A DNA stretch of 40,244 nt from Saccharibacillus kuerlensis DSM 22868 (GTDB lineage Bacteria; Bacillota; Bacilli; Paenibacillales; Paenibacillaceae). This document shows positions 33,807 to 40,244 of the stretch, piece after piece; position 1 is the stretch's first letter; each line of letters starts with the position of its first letter. The position numbers and the translations under genes are program-made. The stretch is from positions 1 through 40,244 of the forward strand of contig NZ_KB899307.1 in NCBI RefSeq assembly GCF_000378145.1, given 5' to 3'. A model generated the notes under the pieces. The model was not told the DNA's origin and did no database searches. It was given only the letters and a program-made list of their open reading frames with translations.

Positions 33807-34697
33807 CTACACCATCTCCAATGGAACTTTACGACTCGGTGCAGGAAATGCCATTTCCAGCCGTTCGGCATCTTCGTCGCTCAAGTGAAGCGCCGCTGCT
33901 GCCGCATTTTCGTGAACATGTTCCTGACTGGCCGCTTTGGGAATTGCCAGTACGTTTCCTTGGCGAATCACCCAGGCCAACAGCACCTGAGCAGGAGTAG
34001 CTTCCAATCGCTCTGCGACACTCCGTACATCAGGGTGCCCCATCAGCTCACGCCGCAGAGAACCTCCCTGGGCAAGCGGACAGTAGGCCATGATTGGCAT
34101 GTCGGCCCGGCGCTGCCAAGGCAGAAGATCATATTCGATGCCTCGTGAACCGAGATGATACAGCACTTGATTAATGACGCATTCTTCGCCGTTCGGCGTG
34201 TTTATCAGCTCTTCCATATCGGAAGTATCAAGATTGGACACACCCCAGCGCTTAATCTTCCCGTCCCGCTTAAGACGCTCCATCGCTTCTACCGTTTCAG
34301 CGAGCGGCACGCGACCGCGCCAATGCAGCAAATACAAATCCATTGCCTCTGTACCCAGACGCTTCAGACTATCTTCGCATGCTTTTATAATTTTGCTTCG
34401 TCCGGCATGGCTTGGCAGCACTTTGCTCACAAGAAAAGCATCATCGCGCCGTCCTTTGATTGCACGCCCTACAATTCGCTCCGCTCCGCCGCTGCCGTAC
34501 ATTTCAGCGGTATCGATAACGGTCATTCCAAGATCCAGCCCCAGACGAAGCGCATCGGCTTCGCGCTCCGCTTCTCCTGGAACTTCGCCCATATACCATG
34601 TTCCCTGCCCGATCGCCGGCAGCTCTGTGCCATCCGACAAACGAACTGTATGCTCCTTCAGCCCTTTTCGAATCTCCTCTGCCGAATATCGGTTCAT
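33807..34697 (-). CDS. Aldo/keto reductase
   Basis: This ~296-residue NADPH-type reductase has the family core: GTWYMGE, the catalytic Asp and Tyr in DTAEMYGSGGAE, Lys in LVSKVLPSHAG and His in LYLLHWRG. The cofactor end is present as VLAIPKAASQEHVHENAAA. The substrate is unknown. The start is ATG 34697 with AGGGAT about 7 bases upstream; the longer frame to 34811 crosses the terminator of the next gene and is rejected. It lies in the same direction as the cyclic-di-GMP gene but is separated from it by a terminator. Confidence 0.92.
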   Translation of the reverse strand: MNRYSAEEIRKGLKEHTVRLSDGTELPAIGQGTWYMGEVPGEAEREADALRLGLDLGMTVIDTAEMYGSGGAERIVGRAIKGRRDDAFLVSKVLPSHAGRSKIIKACEDSLKRLGTEAMDLYLLHWRGRVPLAETVEAMERLKRDGKIKRWGVSNLDTSDMEELINTPNGEECVINQVLYHLGSRGIEYDLLPWQRRADMPIMAYCPLAQGGSLRRELMGHPDVRSVAERLEATPAQVLLAWVIRQGNVLAIPKAASQEHVHENAAAAALHLSDEDAERLEMAFPAPSRKVPLEMV

Positions 34698-34769
34698 CTT
34701 TATCCCTGCCTTCCCTTGATTTCTCTCTGTACTCTTCCCTCTACTCTTAAACAAAAACATAGGTAAACT

Positions 34770-34799
34770 AAAACGCGGAGCCCTTAGGCTCCGCGTTTT
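34770..34799 (-). terminator. Terminator of the GGDEF-EAL gene
   Basis: AAAACGCGGAGCC pairs exactly with GGCTCCGCGTTTT around four bases. The stop codon and the last four codons (KRGA) of the gene are inside the hairpin. Confidence 0.9.
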
Positions 34800-37216
34800 G
34801 TTAAGCTCCAATCATCGGTAGGAAACAAATCTCCAGGAGGCAGCGGACGGCTGAAGTAATACCCTTGGAACTCCAAGCATCGCTCTTCGGTCAAAATCCT
34901 CAGCTGTCCTTCCGTCTCGATGCCTTCGGCAATCACGTCCATTCCCAGGCTGTAGGCCATGGCAATGATTGTGGTCACGATCGCCTGCTCCGTGCCGCTC
35001 TCCTCAAGCCGCATCACAAAAGAACGGTCAATCTTCAGGCGGCTGATCGGCAGCCTGCTCAAATAGCTGAGCGAACTGTAACCTGTCCCGAAATCATCCA
35101 GACTGAGCCGGATACCCAGCCGCTTCAGCCGGTTCATAATCTCAATCGAAGCCGAAGCATCCATCATCATACTTTCCGTAATTTCAAGTTCCAGATATTT
35201 TGGGTCCAGACCCGTTTCGATCAGAATCTGTTCAATTTCGATATCCAGATCCGGCTGGTGGAACTGCTGCGTCGAGAGGTTGACCGATACGGGAACTTTC
35301 GTCAGCCCTGCTTCATGCCAAGCTTTGGCCTGCCGACAGGCTTCCTTCAGCACCCACCGTCCGATATCCATGATCAGTCCCGTTTCTTCCGCAATTGGGA
35401 CAAATTGTCCCGGCGACACCATACCGCGGACCGGATGATGCCAGCGAAGCAGCGCTTCCATACCGATCAGTTCGCGATTCGGCATCCGGTACTGCGGCTG
35501 ATAATAGACTTCCAATTCGCCTCGTTCCACAGCCTTGCGCAGGTCCGCTTCAATCTCGATCTTGAACAGCAGTTCCTCATCGAGTTCTGCCGAATAAAAC
35601 CGGTAGCCGTTTTTGCCGCCGCGTTTGACTTCATACATGGCCGAGTCGGCATTCTTGATCAATTCTTCCCGACTTTCTCCGTGTTCGGGATACATGGCGA
35701 TCCCGATGCTCGCACTGACGTAGAAGTCATTGTCTTTAAGCGTACAAGGCACTTGAAGAACCGATACAATCCGCCGGGCCGCTTCCTCGACTTCAATATC
35801 CGAAGAGAACGAATGGCAGATCAAGGCGAATTCATCGCCGCCCATCCGCGACAGCGTCGCCATAGACGGATCGATCACTTCGGAAATCCGCTGCGAAACT
35901 TTCTGGAGAAATGCGTCGCCATAGGCATGCCCCAGCGAGTCGTTAATCATTTTGAAACGGTCAATGTCCAGAACCATAACGGCTAATCGTTCAGTTCCCT
36001 GCGAGCGCTCGATCCGCTCCTGCACAATCGTGTCGAATTGGCGGCGATTCGGCAGACCGGTTAGTTCGTCATGATAGGCCAGATGCTCGATCTGCGCCTG
36101 CGCCTGCTTCTGCCGGGTGATGTCCCGCACAATAAGATGGGTTCCGGTAACCTCGCCGTCGACGAAGACAGGCACGCTGACCACGCCCAAATGAAGCGTC
36201 TGTCCCTGAGGATGCAGGATTTGCGTTTCATAGGTCAATGCGGTCGACAGCTCCGATTGGTCGTGGAGACTCCGGACTTCCCGATACGTATCGGGATCGA
36301 AGAAGCGCTGGATCTCCGTGACCGGAGAACCGATAAACGTTTCGCGTTCCATACCGATCAAATTTAAAATCGCAGGGTTCATATCGGTAATGATTTCCTC
36401 GGTATTGATCGAGATAATGCCGTCGGCATTGTTCTCATAGAGTGCACGATACCATTTCTCCTGACTGCGGATCATTTTATCTTTCTGATTCAAGCGGCCA
36501 TCGATGAACGCTCCATAGATCGTAAAACCGATCAGGAACAGACTGCTCAACGTAATAATTAGCATCAACTTATCCATATCCACTATACTGCCGCCAAGAA
36601 GCGGAAAATGATGATCATGGACGTGGAATCGCGCGGCTGCCATTCCAGTGTAATGCATACCGGCAATTGCGGCACCCATAATCAGCGCACTGGCCAGCTT
36701 GTAACCCAGACGGCTGCCCTCCAACCGAAGCTTACGCATCAGCCCCAACGCCGCGATGGACGCTGCAAGAGCGATCATAACCGACAGGGCCACGAGCCAC
36801 GGGTTGTAAGTGATCGTCATCGACATAGCTGACATCCCCATATAGTGCATATCGACGACACCCGAAGCGAGCAGCAGCCCACCGACGCATAAGGCACGCC
36901 AAGACAATTTGTAGCGGGTTACGGTCCACAGCGCGATAAATGACACAATAATTGGCACAATCATGGACAGAATGACGAGCGGAATATGATAAGTCATCTG
37001 CATAGGCAGCTGCAGCGCCAACATACCGATAAAATGCATGGACCAGATTCCGATCCCCATCGACAACGCTCCGCCGAAAAGCCAGAAAGCCCGAAGCCTT
37101 CCTTGCGCCAGATGAATTCGACCCGCCAAATTCAATGCCGCATAAGAAGCAAGTACCGAGATGATGCAGGAGACGATGACCAATCCGGTGTTATACGTTC
37201 CCTGTACGGTTTCCAT
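34784..37216 (-). CDS. MHYT-PAS-GGDEF-EAL cyclic-di-GMP protein
   Basis: This 810-residue membrane protein combines sensing with synthesis and breakdown of cyclic di-GMP. The N-terminal MHYT domain has seven helices and three family motifs: MHFIGM, MHYMGM and MHYTGM; such domains are thought to bind copper and sense O2, CO or NO. A PAS domain follows (about residues 255-370). The GGDEF motif is intact (RMGGDEF), without an RxxD inhibitory site. The EAL domain has EALLRW, ITESMMM and DDFGTGYSS, so phosphodiesterase activity is expected. The start has AAAGGAGGAGG upstream. Confidence 0.93.
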   Translation of the reverse strand: METVQGTYNTGLVIVSCIISVLASYAALNLAGRIHLAQGRLRAFWLFGGALSMGIGIWSMHFIGMLALQLPMQMTYHIPLVILSMIVPIIVSFIALWTVTRYKLSWRALCVGGLLLASGVVDMHYMGMSAMSMTITYNPWLVALSVMIALAASIAALGLMRKLRLEGSRLGYKLASALIMGAAIAGMHYTGMAAARFHVHDHHFPLLGGSIVDMDKLMLIITLSSLFLIGFTIYGAFIDGRLNQKDKMIRSQEKWYRALYENNADGIISINTEEIITDMNPAILNLIGMERETFIGSPVTEIQRFFDPDTYREVRSLHDQSELSTALTYETQILHPQGQTLHLGVVSVPVFVDGEVTGTHLIVRDITRQKQAQAQIEHLAYHDELTGLPNRRQFDTIVQERIERSQGTERLAVMVLDIDRFKMINDSLGHAYGDAFLQKVSQRISEVIDPSMATLSRMGGDEFALICHSFSSDIEVEEAARRIVSVLQVPCTLKDNDFYVSASIGIAMYPEHGESREELIKNADSAMYEVKRGGKNGYRFYSAELDEELLFKIEIEADLRKAVERGELEVYYQPQYRMPNRELIGMEALLRWHHPVRGMVSPGQFVPIAEETGLIMDIGRWVLKEACRQAKAWHEAGLTKVPVSVNLSTQQFHQPDLDIEIEQILIETGLDPKYLELEITESMMMDASASIEIMNRLKRLGIRLSLDDFGTGYSSLSYLSRLPISRLKIDRSFVMRLEESGTEQAIVTTIIAMAYSLGMDVIAEGIETEGQLRILTEERCLEFQGYYFSRPLPPGDLFPTDDWSLTKRGA

Positions 37217-37304
37217 GTCCTCCTCCTTTCCAATTTGCGTATAGCTGATTTTTAACTGATTTTTGTCTAATTTTTATAGGATACAGTTCTTATATACTAG
37301 GTAT

Positions 37305-37321
37305 ATCGACATCTGTCGACA
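37305..37321 (-). promoter_or_regulatory. Two Spo0A-box-like heptamers
   Basis: On the minus strand TGTCGAC, three bases and TGTCGAT resemble two tandem Spo0A boxes (TGTCGAA), 10 bp apart. They lie about 90-105 bases upstream of the GGDEF-EAL gene. Each differs from consensus at one position; chance is possible. Confidence 0.3.
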
Positions 37322-37336
37322 TTTTTTGCACTATTT

Positions 37337-37861
37337 TTATTCTGAATTGCCTAACTCGTCTTCAAGATAATATCGAAGCTCCTTATAAATGCTTATAATC
37401 TCCTGCATCGGCATACGGACCAGGCCGCTGGATGAAGGAGCAACAAAATCCACCACGCCGTCAACGACCGAATCCGGCTGGAAGCCCCAGTTCGTCCGTT
37501 TGCGGCCGGTAAATTCGGTATAAACGCCTTTGCCTACATAACAAGCGACTTTTGGCAAATAACGGGCCAGTTTAGCCTGTAGTATCCGACTTCCTTCGCG
37601 GTATTCTTCTCGGGCAATATCCTCGATGCCTCTCGTCGGACGGGCGACAATATTAGTAAAGCCGAAGCCGAGCTTCAGCAAATCCCCATCTTCTTGAGGC
37701 AAATAGCGGCGAGGAGTCAGTCCTGAATCTTCCAGAATCCGCCAAAAATTGTTGCGCGGGTTCGCGTAGTGGTGTCCGGTTTCGCCCGAGCGCAGACTCG
37801 GGTTGAAGCCAATAAACAAAATGGACAGTCCATAATCCAAATGATCTTCGATTTCCGGCAT
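37337..37861 (-). CDS. mug: Mismatch-specific uracil/thymine DNA glycosylase
   Basis: The 174-residue protein belongs to the Mug/TDG branch of uracil-DNA glycosylases, which remove U or T from mismatches with G. The first motif is FIGFNPSLRSGETGHHYANP at residues 16-35, corresponding to the GINPG motif with the catalytic Asn. NNFWRIL and the second motif APSSSGLVRM near residue 141 are also present. AAAGGAG lies 12 bases upstream. The gene is divergent from mqnB. Confidence 0.9.
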   Translation of the reverse strand: MPEIEDHLDYGLSILFIGFNPSLRSGETGHHYANPRNNFWRILEDSGLTPRRYLPQEDGDLLKLGFGFTNIVARPTRGIEDIAREEYREGSRILQAKLARYLPKVACYVGKGVYTEFTGRKRTNWGFQPDSVVDGVVDFVAPSSSGLVRMPMQEIISIYKELRYYLEDELGNSE

Positions 37862-38010
37862 AATGGCAGCATGCTCCTTTTCTCGGAAATGCCAAGCGTA
37901 ACCGGCTTAGCGCTCCGCTTTACAATCATTATTTTTAGCAGTAACGTTAAAGAATCGGTTGCAGCGAACTTATTATCATAAACTTACCTATCATACAAGG
38001 AGACGATTGA

Positions 38011-38856
38011 ATGTACCAGTTGCATCAGCATCTCAACGAACCCCGCGGGGAAGGAAATAATTCTGCGAAACGCGTTCTTATCGTTACAGCTGTCGAAGCG
38101 GAACGCGAAGCCGTACTCGCCGGTCTTGCAGGCGATTATCGCTTCGATGTGGTTGCCGCCGGCGTCGGCACGGCCGCAGCCGCGGCAGGCACGGCAATCG
38201 CATTGGCTGTTGGCGCAGCACATACGCCAGCGGACGATAAGGCGCATTCGCCGGAACGCGACACGACACGTGCGGCAGCAGACGGCACGGCGTATTCGCC
38301 CGAAAGCGAAACGATATCTGCGTCAGAAGGCGGCACAGCGTATTCGCCAGACAGGCATGGATACGCTTATGTAATTAGCGCCGGCATTGGCGGAGGCTTT
38401 GCCGGCGCAGCGGAAATCGGCTCGCTCGTCGTCGCGAGCCGAATGGTTGCAGCCGATTTGGGCTCGGACAGCCCGGACGGCTTCATTTCCGTGGACGAGC
38501 TGGGCTTCGGCTCGTCCGTTATTCCGGCCGAGGACGAAGTCTCGGCCGCTCTGACCGGCGCGCTGCGAAGCGCCGGTCTCGATGCGCGCCTGGGGCCGGT
38601 GCTGACGGTCGCTACGACGACCGGCACGCTTGCAGGCGCGCAGGCGCTGGCCGCGCGCGTGCCTGGCGCGGCGGCCGAAGGCATGGAAGGCTTCGGCGTG
38701 GCGGAAGCCGCCCGGCAGTTCGGGCTGCCCGCGCTGGAACTGCGGGCAATCTCGAACGCGGTCGGCCCGCGCGACCGCGGTGCCTGGAAGATCGGCGAAG
38801 CGCTGAGCGCACTTCGCCAGGCAAGCTCTATTTTACCGGAGGTGTTTTTCACTTGA
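38011..38856 (+). CDS. mqnB: Futalosine hydrolase with repeat-bearing insertion
   Basis: MqnB cleaves futalosine (or its aminodeoxy form) to dehypoxanthinyl futalosine in the alternative menaquinone pathway. The nucleosidase fold is recognised by RVLIVTAVEAEREAVLAGL, VVAAGVGTAAAAAGTA, ISAGIGGGFAGAAEIGS, EGMEGFGVAEAARQFG and a final ELRAISNAVGPRDRG with the catalytic Asp. At 281 residues it is longer than usual. The excess is a ~45-residue hydrophilic insertion at about residues 70-115, with repeated AHSPE, AYSPE and AYSPD units. AAGGAG lies eight bases upstream of ATG 38011. Its TGA overlaps the TTG of mqnD. Confidence 0.9.
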   Translation: MYQLHQHLNEPRGEGNNSAKRVLIVTAVEAEREAVLAGLAGDYRFDVVAAGVGTAAAAAGTAIALAVGAAHTPADDKAHSPERDTTRAAADGTAYSPESETISASEGGTAYSPDRHGYAYVISAGIGGGFAGAAEIGSLVVASRMVAADLGSDSPDGFISVDELGFGSSVIPAEDEVSAALTGALRSAGLDARLGPVLTVATTTGTLAGAQALAARVPGAAAEGMEGFGVAEAARQFGLPALELRAISNAVGPRDRGAWKIGEALSALRQASSILPEVFFT

Positions 38857-39692
38857 AGATTGCTTATTCCCCATGTCCCAACGATACATTCGTATTCCAC
38901 GCATTGGCACACGGCCTGATTGAAGGTGCACCGGAATTTGAAGTAACGTATGCCGATATCGATATCACCAATAATTGGGCAGCGGCAGGCGAAGGCCCGG
39001 AGATCATGAAGATTTCCTACGCCGCTCTCCCGTGGGTGCTGAACGATTACACGCTGATCCCCTGCGGCGGCGCACTTGGCCGCGGCTGCGGACCGCTTGT
39101 CCTGACGAAGGACGCTGGCACACCCGAAGACTTGACAGGCAAGCGGGTTGCCGTACCGAGCGAACGTTCGACCGCCTACATGCTGTTCCGCCTTTGGGCG
39201 GCACAGACCATCCCTGGCGGCATCGGCGAAGTGATCGTCATGCCGTTCGACAAGATCATGCCGGCTGTACAAAGCGGCGAAATCGATGCCGGTCTCGTGA
39301 TCCACGAAGCCCGCTTTACGTATCAGAATTACGGCCTGCATAAGCTCGCCGATATGGGCGACTGGTGGGAAGCCGATACCGGCCTGCCGATCCCGCTCGG
39401 CGCGATTATCGCCAAGCGCGGTGTTGTTGATCCTAAGCCGATCGCCGAATGGGTCCGTGCTTCCGTCGAATACGCATGGAAGCATCCGGAAGCTTCCCGC
39501 GATTACGTGCTGGAGCATGCGCAGGAGATGGACGCTGCCGTTGCCGATTCGCATATCGAACTTTACGTCAACGAGTTCACAGCTGATCTGGGCGAAGACG
39601 GTTATGCTGCGGTTCGTTCGCTGCTGACCCGTGCCGCACGCGAAGGTCTGGTGCCAGCATTCGACGAGAAGCTGCTCGAGCGCGGCTATTGA
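38853..39692 (+). CDS. mqnD: 1,4-dihydroxy-6-naphthoate synthase
   Basis: MqnD converts cyclic dehypoxanthinyl futalosine to 1,4-dihydroxy-6-naphthoate. The 279-residue protein has the family start KIAYSPCPNDTFVFHALAHG, the substrate loop MKISYAALP, GRGCGPLV and the catalytic His in GLVIHEARFTY. The start is TTG 38853 after GGAGGTG, and it overlaps the mqnB stop (TTGA), so the two are translationally coupled. mqnA and mqnC are not in the window. Confidence 0.93.
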   Translation: MKIAYSPCPNDTFVFHALAHGLIEGAPEFEVTYADIDITNNWAAAGEGPEIMKISYAALPWVLNDYTLIPCGGALGRGCGPLVLTKDAGTPEDLTGKRVAVPSERSTAYMLFRLWAAQTIPGGIGEVIVMPFDKIMPAVQSGEIDAGLVIHEARFTYQNYGLHKLADMGDWWEADTGLPIPLGAIIAKRGVVDPKPIAEWVRASVEYAWKHPEASRDYVLEHAQEMDAAVADSHIELYVNEFTADLGEDGYAAVRSLLTRAAREGLVPAFDEKLLERGY

Positions 39693-39773
39693 TACCAGCC
39701 GCCTTATCATTTATATACGCGTCGTAGACCAGCAAATAACGCGATCAAGATTCGCTGTATGCAAAGAAAATAA

Positions 39774-39813
39774 AGGCGCCCGACTTTGATAAAAAAGTCG
39801 GGCGTCTTTTTTA
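39774..39813 (+). terminator. Terminator of mqnB-mqnD
   Basis: GGCGCCCGACTT pairs with AAGTCGGGCGTC (one G-U pair) and is followed by a T-run. Bases 39814-40001 after it hold no gene that I can support. Confidence 0.9.
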
Positions 39814-40001
39814 TGACCAATTATAGAATGAATCCCCCAAGCCGCACTCCCTTCCGCCGAATTAAACGTCTCATAGTCGAAAAGCTGAAAGTCCGCCTGT
39901 TGCCTTCAAAGTGCGTTATCGTTGTCTTTACGCAAGCCTCGCAAATATCTAGGATGGAAGTCAACGAGCGAATCTTTTCGGAACGAACAGGTGCTTATCT
40001 T

Positions 40002-40210
40002 AGGGCCTGTATGCAAACCTGTTTCCGCAAAATCCGAAAGAGTTTATTGAAGGTGCAATAGGGGGAAAGAAAATAAGTGCGCCTGTACACTTATTTTTCT
40101 CGAATTTTTAACTTTCGCTGAAATAAGTGCTCCTATACACTTATTTCAGCGTTTTCGCGTTTCTAACCTTACTTTTATGTGAAATAGTTGCACCTGCGCA
40201 CTTATTGTAC
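40002..40210. repeat. Right arm of ~210 bp inverted repeat
   Basis: The reverse complement matches 1-209 from TAGGGCCTG at the inner edge to GTAC at 40207-40210. It includes the mirrored stem-loops at 40071-40096 and 40116-40151. The last 34 bases of the window lie outside the matched part and are AT-rich. Confidence 0.9.
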
Positions 40211-40244
40211 AATTTGGCGAGCTTTTGCGGAAAATAATTGCATA

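Noticed and set aside
38367-39710. 447-codon frame antisense to mqnB-mqnD
   Set aside because: Both overlapping genes on the plus strand are well supported; the antisense frame shows no domain.
39786-40061. 91-codon frame between the mqnD terminator and the right repeat
   Set aside because: It starts in the terminator T-run and ends in the repeat; no family and no ribosome binding site.

Overview
The window looks like a piece of a Gram-positive Bacillota chromosome, most likely Paenibacillaceae (Paenibacillus or Saccharibacillus-like). The basis is strong AGGAGG-type ribosome binding sites, several TTG starts, many hairpin-plus-T terminators, a CcpA-type cre box, endospore-former style families (AraC/PocR, DUF4261, DUF2680-like, YczE, PaiA) and secreted glycan hydrolases. 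The genus is an inference. Most of the window is moderately GC-rich; about 26.3-31.5 kb is visibly AT-rich and looks foreign.

Layout. 1-0.2 kb: one arm of a ~210 bp repeat whose inverted partner lies at 40.0-40.2 kb; each arm carries three related stem-loops. 0.5-3.3 kb: secreted GH85 endo-beta-N-acetylglucosaminidase. 3.6-5.6 kb: arsenic cluster with a MarR-type regulator, arsM (As(III) methyltransferase) and arsN1 (arsinothricin-type N-acetyltransferase); the regulator and arsM share an operator-like motif. 5.8-10 kb (minus): secreted protein made of two nearly identical 102-residue repeats, a small unknown protein, pirin and GH42 beta-galactosidase. 10.2-14.3 kb (minus): membrane CHASE3-like/HAMP/GAF/GGDEF cyclase and a membrane alpha/beta hydrolase. 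14.5-18.9 kb: glycerol dehydrogenase plus single-chain dihydroxyacetone kinase, divergent from a PocR/AraC regulator, with a consensus-perfect cre site between them. 19.0-20.8 kb: secreted type-B carboxylesterase behind a promoter and terminator-like leader. 21.1-22.9 kb: TetR regulator and MFS transporter, each with the same operator upstream. 22.9-24.9 kb (minus): SGNH hydrolase, a remnant of a glycerol-1-phosphate dehydrogenase gene, and a DUF4261 protein. 25.2-26.2 kb: AEC permease.

26.2-31.7 kb is an AT-rich island bounded by two ~105 bp direct repeats. It holds paiA, a marR gene that has lost its DNA-binding core, a frameshifted YjcF-like acetyltransferase, a YczE-type membrane protein, an EamA exporter, a PhzF enzyme and a frameshifted membrane protein. 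Three of its seven genes are broken, so it appears to be a decaying acquisition.

31.7-39.7 kb returns to the host-like base composition: polysaccharide deacetylase, a small unknown protein, aldo/keto reductase, MHYT-PAS-GGDEF-EAL protein, a Mug-type DNA glycosylase, and overlapping mqnB-mqnD of the futalosine route to menaquinone. No tRNA, rRNA, CRISPR array, transposase, integrase or phage gene was seen. Nothing clearly represents a wholly new multi-gene system. The strongest leads are the stem-loop inverted repeats at both ends, the cysteine-rich MarR-type arsenic regulator, and the repeat-bounded island with its regulator pseudogene.
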